Assembly (NCBI RefSeq): GCF_003019815.1
Contig: NZ_CP027774.1
Span: 186,001 to 250,000, forward strand
Direction: 5' to 3'
Length of the DNA: 64,000 nt
From: Variovorax sp. PMC12
Lineage (GTDB): Bacteria > Pseudomonadota > Gammaproteobacteria > Burkholderiales > Burkholderiaceae_C
Every line of letters begins with the position of its first letter. The stretch's first letter is position 1. Positions 49,785-58,805 of this stretch are shown piece by piece. The position numbers were made by a program, and so were the translations under genes. The notes under the pieces are model-generated. The model searched no databases. It had not been told where the DNA came from and was given only the letters and a program-made list of their open reading frames with translations.

Positions 49785-50741
49785 ATGAATCGACTGATCC
49801 TCAAGCTCTTGGTGCAGCGCGTTGCGCTGGCGCTGCTGTCGCTTCTGGCGGTGTCGGTGATCGTGTTCTCGATCACGGCGGTGCTGCCGGGCGACGCGGC
49901 CGAGGAGCAACTCGGGCAGGACGCCACGCCGGAAGCCCTCGCCGCGCTGCGCGTGCAGATGGGCCTGGACGTTCCCGCGCCCAGGCGCTATGCGCAATGG
50001 CTGCTCGGCATGGCAAAGGGCGACCTGGGCCGCTCGGCGACCACGCAGATGCCGGTGTCGCAACTGGTGGCCAGCCGCCTGCCCAACTCGCTGCTGCTGG
50101 CCGCCGTCACCGCGCTGTTCTCGGTGCCCATCGCGCTCGCGCTGGGCATCGCCTCGGCGGTATGGCGCGGCTCGTGGTTCGACCGCGCGGCCTCCACCTC
50201 GGCGGTGGCGGTGGTGTCGGTGCCGGAGTTCCTGGTCGCCACGCTGGCGGTGCTGGTGTTCGCGGTGAAGCTGCGCTGGCTGCCGGCGCTGTCCTTCGTC
50301 AGCGACATCGATTCGCTCGGCCAGATGCTGCAGGCCTTCGCGATGCCGGTGCTCGTGCTGTGCTGCGTGATCGTCGCGCAGATGATGCGCATGACGCGCG
50401 CCGCCGTGATCGACCAGCTCGAGGCGCCCTACATCGAGATGGTGCGGCTCAAGGGCGCCTCGCCGATGCGCACGGTGCTGGCGCACGCGCTGCCGAACGC
50501 CGTGGGGCCGATCGCCAATGCGGTGGCGCTGAGCCTGTCGTACCTGCTGGGCGGCGTGATCATCGTCGAGACCATCTTCAACTACCCGGGCATCGCCAAG
50601 CTGATGGTGGACGGCGTCTCGCAGCGCGACATGCCGCTGGTGCAGACCTGCGCCATGATCTTCTGCAGCGCCTACCTGATCCTGGTGACCGCCGCCGACA
50701 TCTGCGGCATCGTCGCCAACCCGCGGCTGCGGCACCGCTGA
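49785..50741 (+). CDS. ABC transporter permease (DppB-like)
   Basis: A 318-residue inner-membrane permease with about six helices, type DppB/OppB. The N-terminal helix is LALLSLLAVSVIVFSITAVL followed by the conserved PGDAAEEQLGQ loop; the coupling motif is EMVRLKGASPMRTVLAHALP. It is followed after 10 bp by the DppC-like gene. It forms the channel with that partner. Confidence 0.92.
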   Translation: MNRLILKLLVQRVALALLSLLAVSVIVFSITAVLPGDAAEEQLGQDATPEALAALRVQMGLDVPAPRRYAQWLLGMAKGDLGRSATTQMPVSQLVASRLPNSLLLAAVTALFSVPIALALGIASAVWRGSWFDRAASTSAVAVVSVPEFLVATLAVLVFAVKLRWLPALSFVSDIDSLGQMLQAFAMPVLVLCCVIVAQMMRMTRAAVIDQLEAPYIEMVRLKGASPMRTVLAHALPNAVGPIANAVALSLSYLLGGVIIVETIFNYPGIAKLMVDGVSQRDMPLVQTCAMIFCSAYLILVTAADICGIVANPRLRHR

Positions 50742-50751
50742 AGGAAGCGTC

Positions 50752-51657
50752 ATGGAAACGTCCACAACTTCCAACGCCGTGAACGCCACGGCCTCCCTGG
50801 CGCCGGTGGCGCAAGAAAGCCGGGGCGGCCCGAGGCGCTGGCTCGGCGCCTTTGGCGCCTCCGGCCTGCTCGGCCTCGCGGTGCTGCTGTTCTGGGTGTT
50901 CGCGGCGGCCTTCGGCCCCTGGCTGCTTTCGTTCGGCACGCAGGCCACGGGCACCTCGAACGTGTTCATGCCGATCAGCGCGGCGCATTGGCTCGGCACC
51001 GACTACCTCGGCCGCGACATGCTGGCGCTCGTGGTCCAGGGCGCGCGCTACACGGTCGGCGTGGCGCTGCTCGCCACGCTCGTGGCGAGCGGCATCGGCA
51101 CCACGCTGGCGCTGCTGGCCGCCGCCAGCGGCCGCTGGCTCGACGCGACGCTCAGCCGCGGCCTGGACACGCTGACCGCGATCCCGAGCAAGATGTTCGC
51201 GCTCATCATGGTGGCGGGCTTCGGCTCCTCGGTGCCGATGCTGGTCGCCACCGCGGCCATCATCTACGTGCCGGGCGCCTTCCGCATCGCGCGCTCGCTG
51301 GCCGTCAACATCAACGCGCTCGACTACGTGACGGTGGCGCGCGCACGCGGCGAGGGCACGCTCTACATCATGCTGCGCGAGATCCTGCCCAACATCGTCG
51401 GCCCGATGCTGGCCGACCTGGGCCTGCGCTTCGTCTACATCGTGCTGCTGCTGGCGAGCCTGAGCTTCCTCGGCCTGGGCATCCAGCCGCCGGCGGCCGA
51501 CTGGGGCTCGCTGGTGCGCGAGAACATCGGCGCGCTGGCCATGGGCGGGGCCTCGGTCATCGTGCCGGCGCTGGCCATCGCGAGCCTGACCATTTCGGTC
51601 AACCTGGTGATCGACAACCTGCCCGGCCGTGCCGCGCGCGAAATGGGGAAACGCTGA
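50752..51657 (+). CDS. ABC transporter permease (DppC-like)
   Basis: A 301-residue inner-membrane permease of the DppC/OppC type, with a 35-residue cytoplasmic N-terminus, about six helices and LGTDYLGRDMLALVVQGARY, a family hallmark. The coupling motif is TVARARGEGTLYIMLREILP. Its stop shares a base with the ATPase start (TGATG). Confidence 0.92.
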   Translation: METSTTSNAVNATASLAPVAQESRGGPRRWLGAFGASGLLGLAVLLFWVFAAAFGPWLLSFGTQATGTSNVFMPISAAHWLGTDYLGRDMLALVVQGARYTVGVALLATLVASGIGTTLALLAAASGRWLDATLSRGLDTLTAIPSKMFALIMVAGFGSSVPMLVATAAIIYVPGAFRIARSLAVNINALDYVTVARARGEGTLYIMLREILPNIVGPMLADLGLRFVYIVLLLASLSFLGLGIQPPAADWGSLVRENIGALAMGGASVIVPALAIASLTISVNLVIDNLPGRAAREMGKR

Positions 51658-53294
51658 TGGGAGCACCACTCACCGTCGAGGGCCTGAGCATCCGCGCGGG
51701 CACGAGCACACTGGTCGACGACCTGAGCTTCTCGGTACAGCCCGGCGAGGTGCTGGCGCTGATCGGCGAGTCGGGTTCGGGCAAGACCACCACCGCGCTG
51801 GCGCTGATGGGCCATGCACGCCAGGGCTGCAGCATCTCGGCCGGCCGGGTGCGCATCGGCGACACGGAAGTGCTGTCGCTCGATGCCCGCGCGCAGCGCG
51901 CGCTGCGCGGGCGTACCGTCTCCTACATTGCGCAGAGCGCGGCCGCATCGTTCAACCCCTCGCGCACGATCATGGACCAGGTGATCGAGCCCACCGTGAT
52001 CCACGGCCTGTGCAAGCGGGCCGAGGCGCAGGCCAAGGCCGTGGCGCTGTTCCGCGAGCTGGCGTTGCCCGACCCGGAAGGCATCGGCGCGCGCTATCCG
52101 CACCAGGTCTCGGGCGGCCAGCTGCAGCGGCTGATGGCTGCGATGGCGCTGATCGGCGACCCCGATCTCGTGATCCTCGACGAGCCGACCACGGCGCTGG
52201 ACGTGACCACGCAGATCGAGGTGCTGCGCGCCTTCCGCCGCGTGGTGCGCGAGCGCCGCGCCACCGCCGTCTACGTGAGCCACGACCTGGCTGTGGTGGC
52301 GCAGATGGCCGACCACATCCTGGTGCTGCGCAACGGCCGCATGCGCGAGATGAACGCGACGGGGCAGATCCTCGCCGCGCCGGCCGACGACTACACGCGC
52401 AGCCTGCTGGCCGCGGCACGCCCGCAGACGCGCGCTGCGGCCGGTGCCACGGACGACGGCCGCGAACTGCTGCTCGAGGTGCGCCAGCTCTCGGCCGGCT
52501 ACGGCCCGGCCGACGCGCAGGGCCGCCCGGCCAAGCCGATCCTGCAGGACATCGACCTGAAGCTCTACCGCGGCCAGGCGATCGGCGTGATCGGCGAATC
52601 GGGCTCGGGCAAGACCACGCTGGCACGCGCGGTGGCGGGCCTGCTGAAACCCAGCAGCGGCAGCGTGCTCTTCCACGGCCGCGAACTGAAGCCGACGCTG
52701 CAGCAGCGCGAACGCGACGAGCTGCGCCGCATCCAGATCGTGTTCCAGATGGCCGACACGGCGCTGAACCCGTCGCAGACCATCGAGCGCATCCTGGCGC
52801 GGCCGCTGGAGTTCTACAAGGGCCTGCGCGGGGAGCCGCTGCGCCGGCGCATCCGTGAACTGCTCGACCTGGTGAAGCTGCCGCAGACCGTCGCCGGGCG
52901 CCTGCCCGGCGGCCTCTCGGGCGGGCAGAAGCAGCGCGTGAACCTCGCGCGCGCACTGGCGGCCGAGCCCGACCTGATCCTCTGCGACGAAGTGACCTCC
53001 GCGCTCGACACGGTGGTCGGCGCCGCGGTGCTCGACCTGATCGCGGAGCTCAGGCGCGAGCTCGGCGTGTCCTATCTCTTCATCAGCCACGACCTGCACA
53101 CGGTGCGCGCCGTGTGCGACGAGATCGTCGTGATGCAGCACGGCCGCAAGCTCGCGCAGGTGGCGCGCGCCGACTACGACCGCGGCCCGCACCACCCTTA
53201 CTACGAGGTGCTGGCGCGCTCGGTGCCGGAGTTGCGCCAGGGCTGGCTCGACGACATGGACCGCATGGACCGCCCCCATGCCATCGCATCATGA
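51657..53294 (+). CDS. ABC transporter ATPase, DppD-DppF fusion
   Basis: A 545-residue protein with two complete nucleotide-binding domains. Domain 1 has Walker A GESGSGKTTTALALMG, signature VSGGQLQRLMAAMAL and Walker B LVILDEPTTALDV. Domain 2, after about residue 265, has GESGSGKTTLARAVAG, LSGGQKQRVNLARALA and LILCDEVTSALDT. Thus one polypeptide replaces the separate DppD and DppF subunits. It drives import by the two permeases before it. It overlaps the following dehydrogenase gene by ATGA. Confidence 0.93.
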   Translation: MGAPLTVEGLSIRAGTSTLVDDLSFSVQPGEVLALIGESGSGKTTTALALMGHARQGCSISAGRVRIGDTEVLSLDARAQRALRGRTVSYIAQSAAASFNPSRTIMDQVIEPTVIHGLCKRAEAQAKAVALFRELALPDPEGIGARYPHQVSGGQLQRLMAAMALIGDPDLVILDEPTTALDVTTQIEVLRAFRRVVRERRATAVYVSHDLAVVAQMADHILVLRNGRMREMNATGQILAAPADDYTRSLLAAARPQTRAAAGATDDGRELLLEVRQLSAGYGPADAQGRPAKPILQDIDLKLYRGQAIGVIGESGSGKTTLARAVAGLLKPSSGSVLFHGRELKPTLQQRERDELRRIQIVFQMADTALNPSQTIERILARPLEFYKGLRGEPLRRRIRELLDLVKLPQTVAGRLPGGLSGGQKQRVNLARALAAEPDLILCDEVTSALDTVVGAAVLDLIAELRRELGVSYLFISHDLHTVRAVCDEIVVMQHGRKLAQVARADYDRGPHHPYYEVLARSVPELRQGWLDDMDRMDRPHAIAS

Positions 53295-54394
53295 GCAGGA
53301 CCGAAATGACGCCCACCTTCCGCATCGCGGTGATCGCCGGCGACGGCATCGGCAAGGAAGTGATGCCCGAGGGCCTGCGCGTGGTGCAGGCCGCCGCGGA
53401 GCGCTTCGGCTTCGAACTCGACTGCCGCACCATCGACTGGGCGAGCGCCGACCACTACGCGGCGCACGGCCAGATGATGCCGGACGACTGGAAGGAGCAA
53501 CTCAAGGGGGTGGACGCGCTGTACTTCGGCGCCGTCGGCTGGCCCGCGACGGTGCCCGACCATGTGTCGCTCTGGGGGTCGCTGCTGAAGTTCCGCCGCG
53601 AATTCGACCAGTACATCAACCTGCGTCCGGTGCGCCTCTTCGAGGGCGTGCCCTGCCCCCTGGCCGGCCGCAAGCCCGGCGACATCGACTACCTCGTGGT
53701 GCGCGAGAACACCGAGGGCGAGTACACCTCGCTCGGCGGCGTCATGTACGAAGGCACCGAGCGCGAGATCGTGATCCAGGAGTCGGTGTTCTCCCGGCAC
53801 GGCACCGACCGCGTGCTGCGCTTTGCCTGCGAGACGGCGCGCGCGCGCCGGCGCAAGCACCTGACGGTGGCCACCAAGAGCAACGGCATCGCCATCAGCA
53901 TGCCGTGGTGGGACAAGCGCGCCGATGCGGTCGGCCTCGACTACCCCGAGCTGACGATCGACAAGCAGCACATCGACATCCTGTCGGCGCGCTTCGTGCT
54001 GCAGCCCACGCGCTTCGACGTGGTGGTGGCGAGCAACCTGTTCGGCGACATCCTCTCCGACCTCGGGCCCGCGACCACCGGCACCATCGGCCTTGCGCCT
54101 TCGGCCAACCTGAATCCGGAGCGCAGGTTCCCGTCGCTGTTCGAGCCGGTGCACGGCTCCGCGCCCGACATCTACGGCCAGAACATCGCCAACCCGATCG
54201 CGATGATCTGGTCCGGCGCGCTGATGCTGGACTTCCTCACACAGGGCCAAGGCGCGGGGCGGGCCGCGCACGACGCGATCCTGGAAGCCATCGAGGCGGT
54301 GCTGCGCGACGGCCCGCGCACGCGCGATCTCGGCGGTTCCGCGAGCACGACCGAAGTGGGCCTTGCGATCGCCGAGCGCGTCGCGGCGGCCTGA
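53291..54394 (+). CDS. Tartrate/D-malate dehydrogenase (isocitrate/isopropylmalate dehydrogenase family)
   Basis: A 367-residue NAD-dependent oxidative decarboxylase. The N-terminus AVIAGDGIGKEVMPEGLRVV, the ENTEGEYTSLGG loop, the DILSARFVLQPTRFDVVVAS segment and the EPVHGSAPDIYGQNIANPIA motif are those of tartrate dehydrogenase/decarboxylase (TtuC/DmlA-type). Acidic metal ligands are in NLFGDILSDLG. It would oxidise tartrate, D-malate or a 3-alkylmalate. An in-frame ATG at 53306 is an alternative start. It is part of the ABC operon, which suggests that a 2-hydroxy acid arises from the imported compound. Confidence 0.9.
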   Translation: MSRTEMTPTFRIAVIAGDGIGKEVMPEGLRVVQAAAERFGFELDCRTIDWASADHYAAHGQMMPDDWKEQLKGVDALYFGAVGWPATVPDHVSLWGSLLKFRREFDQYINLRPVRLFEGVPCPLAGRKPGDIDYLVVRENTEGEYTSLGGVMYEGTEREIVIQESVFSRHGTDRVLRFACETARARRRKHLTVATKSNGIAISMPWWDKRADAVGLDYPELTIDKQHIDILSARFVLQPTRFDVVVASNLFGDILSDLGPATTGTIGLAPSANLNPERRFPSLFEPVHGSAPDIYGQNIANPIAMIWSGALMLDFLTQGQGAGRAAHDAILEAIEAVLRDGPRTRDLGGSASTTEVGLAIAERVAAA

Positions 54395-54416
54395 AACCAG
54401 GAAAGACTTTTCAACC

Positions 54417-55922
54417 ATGACCACCGAACTCCAACCTGCAGACCTGATGCCCGGGCGGCATCTCATCGGCGCCGAGTGGCGTGAAGCCAGCGACGCGCGC
54501 CGCCTCGACGTCACCGACCCCGCGACCGACGGCGTCTTCGCAAGCGTGCCCGACGGCACGCCCGCCGATGCACGCGCGGCGGTCGATGCCGCGCATGCGG
54601 CCTTCCCCGCATGGCGCGCCGTGCCCGCGAAGCAGCGCGCACAGATCCTCAAGCGCTGGAACGACCTCGTGATGGCCCGCCAGGAAGACCTGGGACGGCT
54701 GATCTCGCGCGAACAGGGCAAGCCGCTGGCCGAGGGCCGCGGCGAGGTGGCCTATGCGGCCAGCTACATCGAATGGTTCGCCGAAGAAGCGACGCGCGCC
54801 AACGGCGAGGTGATCCCGGCGCCGGTGACGGCCCGCCGCATGCTCGCGCTGAGGGAGCCCGTGGGCGTGGTCGCCGCGATCACGCCGTGGAACTTTCCGG
54901 CGGCCATGATCGCGCGCAAGATCGCGCCGGCACTCGCCGCCGGGTGCACCGTGGTGTGCAAGCCGGCCGAAGACACGCCCCTGACCTCGCTCGCGCTCGT
55001 GAAGCTGGCACAGGAAGCGGGCGTGCCGCCGGGCGTGCTCAACATCGTGACCGCCTCGCGCGAACGCACGCCGGAAGTCGTCGATGCCTGGCTCGACGAC
55101 TCGCGCGTGCGCAAGATCACGTTCACCGGCTCGACGCCCGTGGGCAAGCACCTCGCCCGCCGGTCGGCCGACACGCTGAAGAAACTGTCCCTCGAGCTCG
55201 GCGGCAACGCCCCCTTCATCGTGTTCGAAGACGCCGACCTCGACGCCGCGGTGGAAGGCCTGATGGCCGCGAAGTTCCGCAATGGCGGCCAGACCTGCGT
55301 GTGCCCGAACCGCGTGTTCGTGCAGGCTGCCGTGCACGATGCGTTCGTGGACAAGCTGGCGGCACGGGTCGGCGCGCTGCGCGTCGGGCCTGCCAGCGAC
55401 GAGTCCTCGCAGATCGGTCCGATGATCAACGCGCGCGCCGTCGAGAAGATCGAGCGCCACGTGCACGATGCCGTCTCGCGGGGCGCGCGCGTCGTCGTCG
55501 GCGGCAAGCGGCTGCGCGATGCGCGACGCGACGGCCCCAACTACTACGCGCCCACGGTGCTGGTGAATGCCGACGCGACGATGGAGTGCAGCTGCGAGGA
55601 AACCTTCGGGCCCGTGGTGCCGGTCACGCGCTTCGAGAGCGAGGCCGACGTGATCGCCGCCGCCAACGACACGCCCTTCGGCCTCGCGGCGTACTTCTAT
55701 TCGACCGACGTGCGGCGCATCTGGCGCGTGGCCGATGCGCTGGAGTCGGGCATCGTCGGCATCAACGAAGGCGCCCTGGCCGCCGAGGCGGCGCCCTTCG
55801 GCGGCGTGAAGGAATCGGGCTACGGCCGCGAGGGCTCGGTGCATGGCCTGGAGGACTACATGCACATCAAGTACGTATGCCAGGGGCAGCTGTCGAGCTA
55901 CCCGTGGAGTGAAGCTCGATGA
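54417..55922 (+). CDS. NAD(P)-dependent aldehyde dehydrogenase, succinate-semialdehyde type
   Basis: A 501-residue aldehyde dehydrogenase like GabD. Cofactor pocket ITPWNFPAAMIARKIAPALA, Rossmann FTGSTPVGKHLARR, catalytic Glu in LSLELGGNAP and Cys in GGQTCVCPNRVF (the second Cys is the GabD-like redox pair). The C-terminus GGVKESGYGREGSVHGLEDY is normal for the subfamily. It probably oxidises succinate semialdehyde or a similar omega-acid aldehyde produced by the amine oxidase or aminotransferase in the region. It overlaps the next gene by ATGA. Confidence 0.9.
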   Translation: MTTELQPADLMPGRHLIGAEWREASDARRLDVTDPATDGVFASVPDGTPADARAAVDAAHAAFPAWRAVPAKQRAQILKRWNDLVMARQEDLGRLISREQGKPLAEGRGEVAYAASYIEWFAEEATRANGEVIPAPVTARRMLALREPVGVVAAITPWNFPAAMIARKIAPALAAGCTVVCKPAEDTPLTSLALVKLAQEAGVPPGVLNIVTASRERTPEVVDAWLDDSRVRKITFTGSTPVGKHLARRSADTLKKLSLELGGNAPFIVFEDADLDAAVEGLMAAKFRNGGQTCVCPNRVFVQAAVHDAFVDKLAARVGALRVGPASDESSQIGPMINARAVEKIERHVHDAVSRGARVVVGGKRLRDARRDGPNYYAPTVLVNADATMECSCEETFGPVVPVTRFESEADVIAAANDTPFGLAAYFYSTDVRRIWRVADALESGIVGINEGALAAEAAPFGGVKESGYGREGSVHGLEDYMHIKYVCQGQLSSYPWSEAR

Positions 55923-57361
55923 CGGCATCCGACGACCGCAGCGGGGACGACGCCCGGTTCTATGTCGACGGACGCTGGGAAGAACGCAGCCACGCCGCGA
56001 GGATCGCGGTCGTCAATCCCTTTTCCGAAGAGATCGTCGGGCATGTCGCGGCCGGCTCGACGGCGGATGTGGACCTTGCCGTCGCTGCAGCCCGGCGCGC
56101 TTTCGAAACCTTCTCGCGAAGCACGGTCGACGAACGGCTGGCGCTGCTGGGCCACGTCCTGGCGCTGCTGGAAGAGCGCGCGGAGTTGTTCGCGCAGGCC
56201 ATCGTGACGGAGATGGGCGCGCCCATCGGATTCGCGCGGTCCGCCCATGTGCCGTTCGCGATCGCGCATGTGCGCACCCAGATGGAAGTGCTGCGGCGCT
56301 ACAAGTTTCTTTCCATCGAGGACGGCTTCGCCATCTCGAAGGAGCCGATCGGGGTGTGCGCGCTGATCACGCCCTGGAACTGGCCGCTGTACCAGATCAC
56401 CGCCAAGGTCGCGCCCGCGATTGCCGCGGGGTGCACGGTGGTCCTGAAGCCCAGCGAGCTGTCGCCCTACAGCGCCCAGCTCTTTGCGCAGGTGATGCAC
56501 GACGCCGGCGCGCCGGCCGGGGTCTTCAACCTGGTCGGCGGCACGGGGGAAGTGGTCGGCGCGGCCTTGGCGGCGCACCCCGACGTCGACATGATCTCCA
56601 TCACCGGCTCGACGCGCGCCGGCGTCCTCGTGGCGCAGGCGGCCGCGGTGACGGTCAAGCGCGTGGTGCAGGAACTGGGCGGCAAATCGCCGAACCTCTT
56701 TCTCGACGACGCCGATTTCGAGCAGGGCGTCGCGAAGGGCGTACTGGCGGGCATGCGCAACGCAGGCCAGTCGTGCAGCGCGCCCACACGCATGCTGGTG
56801 CCCGAATCGAGGCTCGCCGAAGTGGAAGCCCTGGCACATGCGGCGGTGTCCGCCATCACGCTCGGCGATCCGCGCAACGAAAAGACCTCGATGGGGCCGA
56901 TTGCCAATGCGGCGCAATACGCCAGGGTCCAGGCAATGATCACCAGCGGCATCGAGGACGGCGCCAGGCTGGTCTGCGGCGGTCCGGGCAGGCCCGATGG
57001 GCTGGGCCGGGGCTATTTCGCGCGCCCGACGGTGTTCTCCGATGTCACGCCCGCCATGCGCGTGGCGAGCGAAGAAATCTTCGGCCCAGTGCTGGTGGTC
57101 ATGCCCTACCGCGACGAGGCGCAGGCCATCGCCATTGCCAACGACACCGTCTACGGGCTCGGTGCGAGCGTGCAGTCCGGCGACCGCGACCGCGCGCGCC
57201 GCGTGGCGGCCCGGCTGCGCGCGGGCCAGGTGCATATCAACTATCCGGCCTGGAACGGCCACGCGCCTTTCGGCGGCTACAAAAGGTCCGGCAACGGCCG
57301 CGAATACGGCGTCCACGGATTCGAGGAATACCTCGAGACCAAGGCTGTCGTCGGCTATTGA
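55919..57361 (+). CDS. NAD(P)-dependent aldehyde dehydrogenase
   Basis: A 480-residue aldehyde dehydrogenase distinct from the preceding one: ITPWNWPLYQITAKVAPAIA in the cofactor pocket, ITGSTRAGVLVAQAA, catalytic Glu in VVQELGGKSPNLFL and Cys in NAGQSCSAPTRML. The NWPLYQI form is typical of a broad-substrate group that includes gamma-aminobutyraldehyde- and phenylacetaldehyde-type enzymes. Two different aldehyde dehydrogenases in a row suggest a dialdehyde or two successive aldehyde intermediates. Confidence 0.9.
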   Translation: MTASDDRSGDDARFYVDGRWEERSHAARIAVVNPFSEEIVGHVAAGSTADVDLAVAAARRAFETFSRSTVDERLALLGHVLALLEERAELFAQAIVTEMGAPIGFARSAHVPFAIAHVRTQMEVLRRYKFLSIEDGFAISKEPIGVCALITPWNWPLYQITAKVAPAIAAGCTVVLKPSELSPYSAQLFAQVMHDAGAPAGVFNLVGGTGEVVGAALAAHPDVDMISITGSTRAGVLVAQAAAVTVKRVVQELGGKSPNLFLDDADFEQGVAKGVLAGMRNAGQSCSAPTRMLVPESRLAEVEALAHAAVSAITLGDPRNEKTSMGPIANAAQYARVQAMITSGIEDGARLVCGGPGRPDGLGRGYFARPTVFSDVTPAMRVASEEIFGPVLVVMPYRDEAQAIAIANDTVYGLGASVQSGDRDRARRVAARLRAGQVHINYPAWNGHAPFGGYKRSGNGREYGVHGFEEYLETKAVVGY

Positions 57362-57437
57362 TCCCGTCTTCAGCATCCGGCGACGAACGGCAAGCATGCC
57401 TGCAGTCTTTCACTGACCGCTCACGAATATTCCGAGA

Positions 57438-58763
57438 ATGCCCGCACCACTATCTTCCGTAGCCTCCAGCCCGGACCTGCCGACGCACGCGGATGTCGTC
57501 GTGATCGGCGGCGGCATCATCGGCGTTTTCGCCGCCTACTACATGGCCAGGCGCGGCATGAAGGTCGCGCTGGTGGAAAAGGGCCGCGTCGGCGCCGAAC
57601 AGTCGAGCCGCAACTGGGGCTGGTGCCGCCAGCAGAACCGGGACGCCCGCGAGTTGCCGATGGCCACCAAGAGCCTGGACCTGTGGGAGCAATTCACGGC
57701 GCAGACCGGTGAGGTCACCGGCTTTCAGCGATGCGGTCTGCTCTATCTGAGCAACAGCGAGCAGGAGCTGGCTGGCTGGGCCCGCTGGGGCGAGTTCGCG
57801 CGCACGGTCGACGTGAAGACCCAGATGCTGAGTGCGCAAGAAGCGGCGCAGCGCGGCCGCGCCACCGGCAAGCCTTGGAAGGGCGGCGTCTTTGCTCCCA
57901 CCGACGGCACCGCGGACCCTTCGCGCGCGGCCCCGGCGGTGGCCCGGGCGCTCCTGAAACTCGGCGCAACGGTGCACCAGGGCTGCGCGGCGCGGGGCGT
58001 GGAGACAGAGGGCGGGCGGGTCTCGGCAGTGGTCACGGAGCACGGATCGATCCGCACACAGGTCGCGGTACTCGCCGGAGGTGCCTGGGCATCCTCGTTC
58101 TGCCGCCAGTACGGCATCCGGTTTCCCCAGGCTGCGATCCGGCAGACGGCGCTGTCGGTGGCCACGGGCGAAAAAGACATACCGGCCGCACTCCACACAA
58201 GCGGCGTTTCCATGACACGGCGCGTCGACGGGGGCTATACGCTGGCCGTCAGCGGCCGAGGACGGGTGGACCCGACACCGCAGCTTCTGCGTTTCGCACC
58301 GCAGTTCCTGCCCATGTTCCAGCGAAGGTGGCGCAACCTCGCGCCCGGCGGACTGGAGGGCGTGCGCTCGGGCCATGAAGGCTGGTCCCGCTGGCGGCTC
58401 GACAAGCCGACCCCGATGGAGCGGATGCGCATTCTGGATCCGAAGGCGGACGCGGCGGCGGTCGAGCTGACGTACAGGCGCGCGGTGGAACTCGTGCCGG
58501 CACTGGAGGGCAGTCCTGTCACGGCCGCCTGGGCGGGCTATGTGGACAGCACGCCTGACGGTGTCCCGGGAATCGGCGAGATGTCGAGCCTGCGCGGACT
58601 GGTGCTGGCGGCCGGCTTCAGCGGCCATGGCTTCGGCATCGGGCCCGGGGCGGGCCATCTGATCGCCGACATCGTCAGCGGCGCCGCGCCCCTCGTCGAC
58701 CCACGGCCCTATCACCCGGACCGATTCCTGTCGTCGGCGTGGGGCAAGGTCGCGGACTTCTAG
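57438..58763 (+). CDS. FAD-dependent oxidoreductase (DAO family)
   Basis: A 441-residue D-amino-acid-oxidase-fold flavoprotein. FAD motif HADVVVIGGGIIGVFAAYYM with LVEKGRVGAEQSSRNWGWCR, the last stretch placed where many members of this family bind FAD covalently or near-covalently. The C-terminal TPDGVPGIGEMSSLRGLVLA and SGHGFGIGPGAGHLIADIVS are the FAD-closing motif. It differs from the oxidase at 46636. A 76-bp gap separates it from the dehydrogenase gene, and it ends the rightward cluster facing the leftward PrpD cluster. Substrate probably an N-methyl or secondary amino acid; uncertain. Confidence 0.87.
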   Translation: MPAPLSSVASSPDLPTHADVVVIGGGIIGVFAAYYMARRGMKVALVEKGRVGAEQSSRNWGWCRQQNRDARELPMATKSLDLWEQFTAQTGEVTGFQRCGLLYLSNSEQELAGWARWGEFARTVDVKTQMLSAQEAAQRGRATGKPWKGGVFAPTDGTADPSRAAPAVARALLKLGATVHQGCAARGVETEGGRVSAVVTEHGSIRTQVAVLAGGAWASSFCRQYGIRFPQAAIRQTALSVATGEKDIPAALHTSGVSMTRRVDGGYTLAVSGRGRVDPTPQLLRFAPQFLPMFQRRWRNLAPGGLEGVRSGHEGWSRWRLDKPTPMERMRILDPKADAAAVELTYRRAVELVPALEGSPVTAAWAGYVDSTPDGVPGIGEMSSLRGLVLAAGFSGHGFGIGPGAGHLIADIVSGAAPLVDPRPYHPDRFLSSAWGKVADF

Positions 58764-58805
58764 GGACGGCCATGACGCCCGAGCGCCGCGGCGGCCCGCG
58801 CGACG

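Noticed and set aside
51657..53294. Fused DppD-DppF ATPase as a novelty
   Set aside because: Such two-domain ATPases are common in family 5 ABC operons of proteobacteria; noted in the feature only.
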